From the NCBI GenBank assembly GCA_019279435.1, contig JAAALK010000285.1:33364238-33428237 (forward strand): a stretch of 64,000 bases of DNA, written 5' to 3'. Position numbers and translations under genes: made by a program. Shown piece by piece: positions 33,599 through 43,160 of the stretch (the stretch's first letter is position 1; every line of letters starts with the position of its first letter). This DNA comes from Zizania palustris. Its lineage: Eukaryota; Streptophyta; Magnoliopsida; Poales; Poaceae. The notes beneath the pieces are model-generated. The model was given only the letters and a program-made list of their open reading frames with translations. It had not been told where the DNA came from and searched no databases.

Positions 33599-33606
33599 TA
33601 TATATA
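33599..33606 (+). promoter_or_regulatory. TATA box before the small spliced gene
   Basis: CCTATATATACT directly follows the hairpin at 33548-33593. The same hairpin-plus-TATA arrangement occurs at 29252-29310 and 36844-36900. Confidence 0.6.
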
Positions 33607-33704
33607 CTTTCCACTCCCGCCGTCCGAAAACCTAGTTTCATTTTCTAAACCCTAAACTTCCGTGTCGCCCCCTCCTCCCGTCGCCGCCGTCGACGTTCCG
33701 GAGC

Positions 33705-34544
33705 ATGTCGCCGCTGCCCTCCGCCCGTCGCCGCCTTCCTCGGAGCACGTCGGCGTCGCCCATCGCCGCCATCCAGTTAGTAAATGATTATTAACCTATC
33801 TTTGGTCTTATTTTATTCGAGCTTAGGGTTAAAATGATTTCTAATTGTTATATTAATTTATGCATGGTAATATAATTTAGTATAATATTACTAGTAGAAT
33901 GCACTATAACAATAATGTTTTTTAATGTACTATAAAAAATTTCCGAGAATAAAAATTTCCACTATAACAATAATGTTTTTTAATGTACTATAATATTACT
34001 AGCTTAGGGTTTTTTTAATGTTATATCAATGTGACAAGAAAATTGCAGATGACTCCTCCTAAGATTGAACCAAACAGTGGATCCTTAGACTCTACATCAA
34101 GTGGCGTGTGTGAGGTTTGCAAATGCGGTAAACATAAGGTACATGATGGTATAGTTTGCAGTTGTTTGGCGAAGAAAGTGATTCTCATAACGGACTCCGA
34201 CTCGGAGGACGACTCACGATTGCCGCAACAAGATAGGGTAAGTGTTGGCAGACGGAAGAATGATGAGACAACCGGTGGTAGAGGGAAACATGCTGAGGCT
34301 AGCGGTGGAAAAGGGAAGCATGTAGAGCAATGCGACAGCAAGAGGAGGAAGGAGGCAAGATCCTATTTTTATGCAAATTTTATATTTTTATCATCCAATT
34401 CAATCATTGATAAGTTGTTCTCACTATCGCCGCCACGTGTATTTTCTTGTTCAGGAACATGGAGAGCAGTTCAGACTGCCTGATGATGCCGAGTTGGTTG
34501 AGGATTGGCAAGTTGAGGCTTTTAATCTATTTAACCAGAAATAG
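33705..34544 (+). CDS. Small three-exon gene inside the CACTA, unknown function
   Basis: Proposed exons: 33705-33779, 34049-34237 and 34455-34544. The donors GTAAAT (33780) and GTAAGT (34238) and the acceptors TTGCAG (to 34048) and TTCAG (to 34454) are good plant sites. All junctions are phase 0, giving 117 codons and TAG at 34542-34544. A TATA box lies 100 bp upstream and AATAAA at 34668. Exon 1 is GC-rich and basic. Exon 2 has a cysteine cluster, CEVCKCGKHKVHDGIVCSC, then an acidic DSDSEDD stretch. Exon 3 is acidic (LPDDAELVEDW). Translation could instead start at the in-frame ATG at 34049 (92 codons). I do not recognise the protein. Its position after TNP2 is where CACTA elements may carry a second gene (TnpA), but it is far shorter than known TnpA. 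Confidence 0.5.
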
Positions 34545-34667
34545 GTTGGGTTTGTGCCGAGGAAGAAGAAGCTCCAAACCATATCTTTCTTTTGGGTTTG
34601 ACCAGTAGTGCGTTTCGATGTGTAAGCTGTTTCCCCAGCCTGGACTTGTGTTTGTTACTTGCTTTCA

Positions 34668-34673
34668 AATAAA
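34668..34673 (+). terminator. Putative polyadenylation signal
   Basis: AATAAA about 125 bp after the stop of the small gene, in CTTTCAAATAAACATG. Confidence 0.4.
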
Positions 34674-34734
34674 CATGATGTGTCAAGCGAGCCCCCGCAC
34701 CACCGCGCTACAAAGTCTCGATCATATCGTAACA

Positions 34735-35241
34735 ACATGAAATAAAAACACACTTAATGAAATAAAACAGTAAACTAAGGGAGAAAAATACCAATTTTCG
34801 CAATTAGAATATTGGTGTTGTATTTTTATTGTACAAAAAGTTTCAATTTCAAAGGAATAATAACTATAGATTTGCTTTCAAACCTCAGTCATTTCTTCTC
34901 TAAACCCTAATGCATCCCCGGAGAATCTCATGTTTCTTAATGAAATAAAAAAAAGTAAAGTGAGGCAGAAAAATACCAATTTTTTAAATTTGATAAGTTA
35001 TGATGTATTTTTATTGTTAAAAAATCAAGTTCAAACTAGAATTTAAACATGAATAAAAAAGTCATGAAAATTAGAATAGAAATGTAAAAAAAATGTTTGG
35101 ATGCTAGCAGCAAGGTTCGAACCTCAAACCGCCTGTCGGCAGCAAGGTTCGAACCTCGACCGCATGGCACCAAAGCAACCCCCGCACCACTGCGCTACAA
35201 AGTGTTTCTCGACAAGGTATCACAACGTATGTTAGATAACC
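34735..35241 (+). repeat. AT-rich module, copy 1 (about 500 bp)
   Basis: Nearly the same as 36175-36680, offset about 1.43 kb. Both contain GGTGTTGTATTTTTATTGTA, AGGCAGAAAAATACCAATTT and then a tRNA-like repeat. Partial copies lie at 35370-35650 and 35705-35880. Confidence 0.9.
35104..35213 (-). repeat. tRNA-like repeat, copy 2
   Basis: Minus strand: box A TAGCGCAGTGG (35187-35197) and box B GGTTCGAACC (35146-35155), separated by 31 bases. Confidence 0.62.
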
Positions 35242-35261
35242 CCACCAGCGGCGGGCGGATT

Positions 35262-35352
35262 AGTAGTGGCGGGCATGCTGACGTCACCAGCCCGCCACTC
35301 CTAATCCTTTTAGTAGTGGCGGTCGCATGATGTCATCGGCCCGCCACCACTA
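35262..35352. repeat. Two hairpin repeats with TGACGTCA / TGATGTCA cores
   Basis: 35262-35303 is built around GCTGACGTCACC and 35310-35352 around GATGTCATC, both with AGTGGCGG/CCGCCACT arms as in the CACTA subterminal region. Confidence 0.8.
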
Positions 35353-35516
35353 AGTCGAGTGACGTAAATGAGGCAGAAAAATACAAACTTTTTAAATTTG
35401 ATAAATTATGAAGTATTTTTATTGTTAAAAAAAATTCAAGTTCAACGTGGATTTAAACATCAATAAAAAAGTGCTGAAAATTTAAAAAGTACAAACAGAA
35501 AAAAAATGTTGAAGTG

Positions 35517-35630
35517 GCGCCAGCAGCAAGGTTCGAACCTCAAACCGCCTGTCGGAAGCAAGGTTCGAACCTCAAACCGCATGGCACCAAAGAACCCCCC
35601 GCACCACTGCGCTACAAAGTATTTCTCGGC
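35517..35630 (-). repeat. tRNA-like repeat, copy 3
   Basis: Minus strand: box A 35604-35614 and box B 35562-35571. Partial module sequence surrounds it. Confidence 0.6.
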
Positions 35631-36174
35631 TATCTGTGCAGTGTATGCTAGATAATCGCTACCTCTACGTGGACTTTTTTGCATTTAAATACCAATTTCT
35701 GTTAATGAAAAAAACCAATTTTTGCAATTAGAATATTGGTGTTGTATTTTTATTGTACAAAAAGTTTCAAGTTCAAAGGAAGAATCAACTATAGGTTTTG
35801 CTTTCAAACCTGAGTCATTTCATCTCTAAACCCTAATTCATCCCCGGAGAATCTTAGGTTTCTTAATGCCCTACATGATTATTTTCTCGAAAAAATTTCA
35901 TTTTTATGACAACATCTATGGATCGATCATATCATAACAACATGACAAGTCTCATCTTTTTATACTTTATTTTATTTTTTGAGGATTTAAAAAACTATAA
36001 AAATATAAGTTGTCGATCGAGTGTTGTGGAGACCTACATTTTTTATGATGGTTTTAAATTTACTGGATAATAACTAATTATAGAGTCAAAACATGAATAT
36101 GGTTTTTCTATAAATTTTGGTGAATTATTTCATGTCTTGTAGTTCAAATTGAACTTATTTTGACTTTGATCATA

Positions 36175-36680
36175 AAAACACACTTAATGAATAAAAACAG
36201 TAAACTAAGGGAGAAAAATACCAATTTTTGCAATTAGAATATTGGTGTTGTATTTTTATTGTACAAAAAGTTTCAATTTCAAACGAAGAATAAACTATAG
36301 ATTTTGCTTTCAAACCTCAGTCATTTCTTCTCTAAACCCTAATGCATCTCCGGAGAATCTCATGTTTCTTAATGAAATTAAAAAAAGTAAAGTTAGGCAG
36401 AAAAATACCAATTTTTTAAATTTGATAAGTTATGATGTATTTTTATTGTTAAAAAAATCAAGTTCAAACTAGAATTTAAACATGAATAAAAAAGTCATGA
36501 AAATTAGAATAGAAATGTAAAAAAAATGTTTGGATGCTAGCAGCAAGGTTCGAACCTCAAACCTCATGCCGGCAGCAAGGTTCGAACCTCGAACCGCATG
36601 GCACCAAAGCAACCCCCGCACCACTGCGCTACAAAGTGTTTCTCGACAAGGTATCACAACGTATGTTAGATAACCCCCAC
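36175..36680 (+). repeat. AT-rich module, copy 2 (about 500 bp)
   Basis: Direct repeat of 34735-35241, including the phrase CACTTAATGA and the closing CGTATGTTAGATAACCCC. The stretch 35881-36174 between copies is AT-rich with nothing recognised. Confidence 0.9.
36536..36647 (-). repeat. tRNA-like repeat, copy 4
   Basis: Minus strand: box A 36621-36631 and box B 36579-36588. It is part of module copy 2. Confidence 0.62.
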
Positions 36681-36684
36681 CTCT

Positions 36685-36886
36685 CATAGTAGTGGCGGTC
36701 GGGTGTAATCAGTGGCGGGCATGCTGACGTCACCAGCCCGCCACTGCTATTCCTTTTAGTAGTTGCAGTCGAGAACCAGCGAAGGAAGGATTAGTAGTGG
36801 CGGGCTGGTGATGTCATCGCCCGCCACTACTAAGAGAAAATAGCAGTGGCGGGCAGGATGACATCAGCATGCCCGCCACTGCTAAT
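36685..36886. repeat. Cluster of three hairpin repeats
   Basis: 36687-36750 (around GCTGACGTCACC), 36791-36833 (arms TAGTAGTGGCGGGC / GCCCGCCACTACTA) and 36841-36886 (around GATGACATCAGC). They directly precede a TATA box. Confidence 0.85.
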
Positions 36887-36891
36887 CCACC

Positions 36892-36900
36892 TATATAAAT
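36892..36900 (+). promoter_or_regulatory. TATA box of a third promoter-like module
   Basis: TATATAAAT follows the last hairpin, repeating the arrangement before TNP2 and before the small gene. Confidence 0.55.
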
Positions 36901-36919
36901 ATTTCGCTCCGCTGTCTGA

Positions 36920-37385
36920 AATCCTAAGCCCTAATCTTCTCCCGCCAGTTATTGCCGCTCCCAGTGCCCGCGCCGCCACCCTTGGATCCCGTCGTTGTCG
37001 TCCCCGAAGCCCGTCGCCGCCATCTCGGAGCCGTTGGTGTCCCCGGACCCCTCGCCGACACCTCGGAGCCGTCGTAGTCATCCTCGAAGCCCATCACCGA
37101 AGCCCACCGTCCTCGTCCCCGATGCACGCCACCATCCCCATTCCGAAGCCCGCGCAGCCACCCTTGGAACCCATCGCCGTCATCGCCCCAAACTCCGCCG
37201 GAGCCCACGTCGTTGTCCCCGGACCCCGCGCCGCCGTCCCCGTCCCCGAGCGCACGCCGCCGTCCCCGCGACATCGATGTCGACTACCTCTCGTCGCTCG
37301 TTCGCCCGCCGCCTGTGAGCAGCGCCTATCTCCATCCCGTGAGCAGCAGCGCCGACGTCCTGTTGATTCCACTTCATACTTACCG
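36920..37385 (+). other. GC-rich exon-like segment, possibly captured host sequence
   Basis: C/G-rich, proline/arginine/alanine codon-biased in all plus frames, ending at a good splice donor (ACCG then GTGAGTACC at 37386). It resembles 33620-33780 in composition and in its CCTAA/CCCTAA-containing start. A frame is open from 36846 to 37454, but the low complexity gives no recognisable domain. It may be the first exon of a duplicated or captured gene. Confidence 0.35.
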
Positions 37386-38180
37386 GTGAGTACCTTCCGG
37401 GCATCCTCTTTTTCATCCCTCAAGCATATTAATTTGTTCCCAGAAAATGTTTAGAAACATTCAGATTTTATATTATGCTCTAGAACAGTGTAGAAGTAGT
37501 TTGCTTCCGCACAACGTATGTTAACAAAAATGAACTTGGTAGAGGGAGTGATACAACAGATTATATTCAGACTTGATATATGAAGAAAATTTCTGCTGTT
37601 GTTGTAATGCTTGTTTCAGCCTGACCGGGAACATTTTGGGGACAATGATTAGTTTTTCTTGTCATGTAAATGCAGTGACTGGAATTTTTTTCAACATGAT
37701 GGTTAGATATTATAATCCTCAAAGGGATTTAATCCTATCCAAAAGAACACATAATTAAAAGGGAGGGATTAAATCCCAAGGGAATTTAATCTAGGAGAGG
37801 GATTGAGTGACATGAGAGGGATTCACTCAATCCTCCCTGGGATAGAATCCCTTTGGGGATTAAATCCCTATCAACCGAACAGGGCCTCAGGTTGAGATGT
37901 TCTAAAACTCCTCTCTTTCTAGTGCTACAATTTAAATAGTGATATTGTTTGAGACACTTCATATGTTGAAGATATTGTTAGACACAAAATTTTTATGTCT
38001 CTAACAAAATACTAAATAATGTAGATATACGCTTTTAAAAGCATATCTATAATTTTGAAACGGTCTATACGAAGACATTCCAATGACGCTTTGTAAAAGC
38101 TCAGTTTTTGTGGAATAAACAAAATATTTCTATTTGATAAATAAGATGTCCTGTAGGAATGTTTTGTAGTAAGGCCTAAA
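37386..38180. other. Intron-like, mostly unassigned sequence
   Basis: AT-rich, with no frame resembling a known protein. It contains the MITE-like segment at 37706-37888. Confidence 0.4.
37706..37888. mobile_element. MITE-like remnant
   Basis: Repeated GGGATTTAATCC / GGATTAAATCCC motifs in both orientations, ending CCGAACAGGGCCT. Ends of this kind are common in grass MITEs. The matching left terminus is not visible, so it is truncated or diverged. Confidence 0.4.
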
Positions 38181-40028
38181 CAACACTGTGATCAGTTTAC
38201 TACTGTTATTACTTCTAAGGCTACTATACTAATCCTCAAGTTCATCCGGCTGAAGGCCAACATTACATTCTGCAATTCCTTTTAGAGGCCTATGATGCAA
38301 ATAGTAATTGAGTTCTCTCATATATGCCATCAAGCCGTGGGACACATCCATTCCTGTCAACAACTTCTTCTTTCTCGTGTTGCTGATAGGGAATGAATGT
38401 GCTCATGATTCCATGGCAGCCATGAACATATTTGAAAAGCAACACAAAATATGCTGAGGCCTAAACAACACTGTGATCAGTTTACTACTGCTATTATTTC
38501 TAAGGCTACTATATACTAATCCTCAAGTTCATCCGGCTGAAGGCCAACATTAGATTTTGCAATTCCTTTTAGAGGCCTATGATGCAATAGTAATTGAGTT
38601 ATCTCATGTATGTCATGAAGCCGTGGGACATATCCATTCCGGTCAACAACTTCTTTCTCGTGTTGCTGACAGGGAATGGATGTGCTCACGGTTCCATGGC
38701 AGCCATGAACATATTTGAAAAACGACACAAAATATGCTGAGGCCTCAACAACACAAGAGAGAGAGAGAATAACACAATCTCCTAACAGGAGGATTAATAT
38801 AGTAGCTTCAGAAGTAATAGCTGACTACTGTAGCCAAGAAGAGTTTTCAAACATTTCTCACGTTTGACACTGTGATCAGTTTACTACTGCTATTACTTCT
38901 GAGGCTACAGTAGTAAACTGATCACAGTGTCAAAGGTGGGAAATGTATGAAAACTCTTCTTGGCTACAGTAGTCAGTTATTACTTCCGAAGCCACTATAT
39001 TAATTCTCAAGTTAGGAGATTGTGTTGTTCTCTCTCTCTAGTGTTGTTGAAACCTCAGCATATTTTGTGTTGTTTTTCCCTCTAATGTTCCATGGCAACA
39101 AATATGCTGAGGCCTCAACAACATTGTGACCAGTTTACTACTACTATTATTTCTAAGGCTACTATATACTAATCCTCAAGTTCATGCATCCGGTTGAAGA
39201 CCAACATTAGATTCTACAATTACTTTTAGAGGCCTATGATGCAAATTGTTATTGAGTTATCTCATGTATGTCATCAAGCCGTGTGACACGTCCATTCCCG
39301 TCAATAGATTCTTCTTTCTCGTGTTGCTGACAGGGAATGGATGTGCACACGGTTCCATGGTAGCCATGAACATTTTGAAAAACAACACAAAATATGCTGA
39401 GGCCTCAACAACACTGTGATCAGTTTACTACTGCTATTATTTCTAAGGCTACTATATACTAATCCTCAAGTTCATCCGGCTGAAGGCCAACATTAGATTC
39501 TGCAATTCCTTTAGAGGCCTATGATGCAAATTGTTAATGAGTTATCTCATGTATGTCATCAAGCCATGAGACACATCCATTTCCGTCAACAACTTCTTCT
39601 TTCTCGTGTTGCTGACAGGGAATGAATGTGCTCACGGTTCCATGGCAGCCATGAACATCTTTGAAAAACAACACAAAATATGCTGAGGCCTAAACAACAC
39701 TATGATCAGTTTACTACTGTTATTACTTCTAAGGCTACTATACTAATCCTCAAGTTCATCCGGCTGAAGGCCAACATTAGATTCTGCAATTCCTTTTAGA
39801 GGCCTATGATGCAAATTGTTATTGAGTTATCTCATGTATGTCATCAAGCCATGGGACACATCCATTCCTGTCAACAATTTCTTCTTTCTCGTGTTGCTGA
39901 CAGGGAATGGAGGTGCTCATGGTTCCATGGCAGCCATGAACATTTTGAAAAACAACACAAAATATGTTGAGGCCTCAACAACACTGTGATCAGTTTATTA
40001 CTGTTATTACTTCTAAGGCTACTATACT
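38181..40028 (+). repeat. 285-bp tandem array
   Basis: Units begin CAACACTGTGATCAGTTTAC at 38181, 38466, 39119 (variant), 39409, 39695 and 39979. The spacing is 284-290 bp, except across the inverted block 38717-39078. Units share CATCCGGCTGAAGGCCAACA and GGTTCCATGGCAGCCATGAA. The last unit is cut at 40028 by gypsy D. No coding potential is seen. Confidence 0.93.
38717..39078. repeat. Long inverted repeat (about 170-bp arms) within the array
   Basis: The left arm 38717-38889 and right arm 38908-39078 are reverse complements at roughly 90% by eye, with an 18-base centre. Shared pieces are TGTAGCCAAGAAGAGTTTTC in the left arm and its complement near 38955. The arm tips reach into the tandem unit sequence (AAAATATGCTGAGG). 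Confidence 0.9.
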
Positions 40029-40066
40029 TGTTGGCGCAAAAGATTGTGCCAACAGGTTCTCTGTTA
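40029..40066 (-). repeat. Gypsy D 3' LTR terminal remnant
   Basis: On the minus strand this ends TTTTGCGCCAACA, matching the last roughly 38 bases of the gypsy-1 LTR. It is joined directly to integrase sequence. Confidence 0.8.
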
Positions 40067-42147
40067 CCAAGCAAAATGCTTGGAATGTGTCAGCTTCGAA
40101 CTAGGTTCCATTATCCACTGTCAACTCCCTTGGCACTCCGAACCTGCATATAATGTTCTGCCAGAAAATTTTTTGCACGTTCCTCGTGGTGATAGAAGTC
40201 AATGGTTCTGCTTCAACCCATTTCGAAAAATATTCGATTGCTACTACTGCAAACTTCAAGCCACCTTTTGCCATTGGAAAAGGGCCTATGAGGTCCATGC
40301 CCCATCGAGCCATTGGCCATACTGGGTCAATAACTTGTAGTTGAATTGGCGGACAGTGGCTTCACCTGCCCATCCATTGGCAGCCTTGGCATGTTCGAAC
40401 CAATTCCTCCGCATCTCTCACTATTGTTGGCCAGTAAAGCCCCTAGCGAAGTGTCTTGCCAGCTAGAGCTCGAGGTGCCAGATGACTTCCGCACAAACCT
40501 TCGTGAATGTCTCGAAGTATATCTTGACCTTCGGGTTGGGAGATGCATCGGAGTAGAGGGGAGCAAACGCCAGCTTTGTACAATACTCCGTTGACAAGCT
40601 TGTAATTTCTGGCTCTTGCTTGCAATCTTCGGGCATCCGGAACTTCTGAGGGATCTATGCCATCTTGCAATATACTCATAATCGGAGCCCGCCAATCTGT
40701 AGCTGGAATGCACAGTACTTCTGCAGAGGGTACATGGCTAGCTGTGGGCTGCATTAGTTCTTCGTAGAAAGCACCCTCCAAGAGGTCTACCGCTCCAGCT
40801 GCAGCTTTTGCCAGAATATCTGCGAGCTGATTATCTGCTCGAGGGATACTCCGAACAATGAATCCTTTGAATGCTGCTTCAGCCTTGTGGATTTCTTCAA
40901 GGTATTGTGCTAGATGCATGTTCTTTGCTTGAAAACTTTTATCAACATGCCCTGCGATGACCTGGGAATCTGTCTTAATCATTATCCTTGCAGCTCCGAG
41001 TGCTTTAGCCTTTCGGAGGCCTAGCAGAACCCCTTCGTATTCTGTGATGTTATTGATGGTTTTAAAATTGAGCCTCGCAGAATACATGGCTTTCTGCTCT
41101 GATGGTTATATGATGACCGCCCCTGCTCCGGCACCGGATGCCTGATAAGCTCCATCAGAAAATATCATCCATAAACCTTCGGAGGGTTCTTTCGGGGCCC
41201 AAACGGCAGATGGAGTCCACTCTGCTACGAAGTCAGCTATGATTTGAGATTTGATAGTTGTTCTTGCCGTGAAGGAGATTCCGAAGGGGGCTAGCTCAAC
41301 AGCCCACTTTCCAATCCTTCCTGTAGAGTCTTTGCTCCGGAGCATATCCCCCAAAGGATATGAGGTTGGAATGATTAGGTTATGTGCCAAAAAATAATGC
41401 CTTAGCTTTCGCGAGGCCATTACTAGGGCATAAGCAAATTTCTCGAGCTCGGAGTACCTTATCTTAGCTCTGGACAAAGCTTCTGACACAAAATAAACTG
41501 GGTTCTGCACCATCTTTCCCTTAAGCTCAACTTCCCGGACCAGAACTGCGCTTACAGCGGAGCCTGTTGCTGCAAGATAAAGGAGAAGTGTTTCTTTTGG
41601 AAGGGGCACAGCAAGTGTTGACAAGCTTCCGAGGTTTGCTTTTATGTCATCAAAGCTTTTCTGCCATTACGGTGTCCAACTGAAGCTCTCGGACCCCTTT
41701 AGGGCTTTGAAAATTGTGAGGCTTCGCTCTGCTGACCTGGCAAGGAATCTACTAAGGGCTGCTAGCCTTCCTGCAAGCTTCTGGACTTGCTTCAAATTTC
41801 CTGGCGGAGCCATTCTTTGCAGTGCACTTATTTTCGTTGGGCTAGCTTCGATTCCTCTGCTCGAAACTAAGTACCCTAGTAGCTTCCCTGCTTGGGCTCC
41901 GAATATACATTTTCTGGGTTGAGGCGTACTCCACAAGCTCGGAGGCTCTCAAATGTTTCAGCTAGGTCTAGGATATGCTGGTGCTTTTGAGCACTTTTTA
42001 TTACAATATTATCCATGTAGGCTTCGACATTTCGGCAAATTTGATGACCTAGAGCCTTAGCTATTAAACGTGAAAAGGTGGCTCCGGCATTTCGAAGGCC
42101 AAAAGGCATTCTTACATAGCAAATACTCCGGAAGGAGTTATGAAGCT
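40067..42147 (-). pseudogene. Gypsy D pol: RT (C-terminal half), RNase H domains, integrase
   Basis: On the minus strand from 42147 downward: FGLRNAGATFSRL and AYMDNIVIKS (YMDN, where YMDD is expected, so a catalytic Asp is changed); the RT-linked RNase H (LLYLAATGSAVSAVLV); the second RNase H (FSDGAYQASGAGAG, NITEYEGVLLGL); the integrase zinc region (HEGLCGSHLAPRA); and integrase core WGMDLIGPFPMAKG to VDNGT. Frameshifts occur near 41640, 41930 and 41100. The integrase stops at the D-N-G motif, so the final catalytic Glu is gone. Confidence 0.92.
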
Positions 42148-43160
42148 TGATGAGGACATCACTTCACATGATACACATGCACCACCATGATACACACGTG
42201 CACCACCATGATACACACATGCACCACCATGATACACCCATGCACCACCATGATACACACATGCACCACCATGATACACGCATTCACCATCAACCTACAA
42301 TTCAATTACAAGGACCAATCACACGCGGCCGTGCCCGTCGCTTGAACAATGAGGTTAATTCTTTCCTTAGCAACTATGTTAATATTTGTTTGGATGGGAT
42401 GCTACTGAATACTAGTGATATTTCGTTTCTTAGGAACATGGGAGATGGAATAGAAGAGTTGGAGTTGAAGACAGAGTCGCACGGATGATTTGAAGTCAAG
42501 AATTCGCTGGTTCGGACTACATCAACCACCATGCACAAAAATGGGCATAACTTCCTCATACGAAGTCCGATTGGCGCGTTCTTGGACATTTTGGAAAGCC
42601 AAGGAGAAGACGGATCTTTTGACGTTGGTTTCGCCTCATTTGGAGTCTCAAGTAGTCCTGTGTGACTGAAACAGTCCTGCATGACAGAATTGGGCTGAGT
42701 TGGACCTTGTACTGAGTTGGAGGCCGTGTTGGCCCATAGTCCTAGTCGTGTGTGCCCCCTACAGGCTGCCCACGCCTTATATACTCACGCCAACCGCCTT
42801 TAGGGTTAGGTTTTGCTTTGTTTGCATCTACACTTGTGTGTTTAGATCCCGCTCCTGCACCGGACCGATTGGCTGCTGCATCAGCGTTTGTGAAACCTCT
42901 CCTCATCATAGTTTATCTGTGATTTGGCATTCGACTTGTGTTCTTCCTGTTCTTGCTTGTGTTTTTGGATTCGCTTGCAGGAACTAGCCTTCGTGGCGAG
43001 GTCAATCGCGCCCTGCGTGGTTGATAACCGACGGAGACAATGGTGTAGCGATTGCAAGGTTTTGATCCACCGGACAGGAGCCTTGGATCGTCAACGTCGA
43101 GATTCTCCACCAATCCAAGTTATCCTTACCTAGCGGAAGATCGGGACCAATCCCACATTA
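42148..43160 (+). mobile_element. LTR-like insertion (possible chromovirus solo LTR) in gypsy D
   Basis: It breaks the gypsy D RT and is flanked by AAGCT on both sides (42143-42147, 43161-43165). It begins TGATGAGGACATC and ends CCCACATTA, so a CA end lies three bases inside. Its 5' third encodes a C-terminal polyprotein tail (GPITRGRARRLNNEVNSFL) of the type ending Ty3/gypsy pol. In CRM-type chromoviruses the pol frame runs into the 3' LTR, which would explain this. The lineage is inference. Confidence 0.6.
42167..42292 (+). repeat. 21-bp microsatellite-like repeat encoding HHHDTHM
   Basis: About five to six copies of CACCACCATGATACACACATG with small changes, open as repeated HHHDTHM just before the polyprotein tail. 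Confidence 0.9.

Larger units (their letters stand above)
29034..40028 (+). mobile_element. CACTA (En/Spm) DNA transposon, left end to the gypsy D insertion
   Basis: Left terminus CACTACTACAAACC at 29034, preceded by ATT (probable 3-bp target duplication). Then come hairpin-rich subterminal repeats, a TATA box, a decayed TNP2 transposase gene, a small spliced candidate gene, duplicated AT-rich modules with tRNA-like boxes, and a 285-bp tandem array. No right terminus (ending GTAGTG) was found before 40029, where gypsy D interrupts. The simplest reading is that the right end lies beyond the window. It is less certain that everything from 36900 to 40028 belongs to the CACTA. Confidence 0.75.

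Noticed and set aside
33385..36647. Genuine tRNA genes
   Set aside because: Only box A and box B similarity is visible; I could not build an acceptor stem or anticodon arm by eye, and the units are embedded in a repeated module.
36846..37454. 202-codon plus-strand frame, and 109-116-codon minus-strand frames over the same DNA
   Set aside because: GC-rich, low-complexity proline/arginine/alanine sequence open in many frames on both strands. The likely transcript leaves it at a splice donor, so it is described only as an exon-like block.
37573..37758. Short 61-codon plus-strand frame as a host gene exon
   Set aside because: No domain, intron-like composition, and it overlaps the MITE-like remnant.
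38181..40028. CRISPR or gene cluster explanation for the 285-bp units
   Set aside because: No unique spacers and no coding frames; it is a satellite-like tandem repeat.
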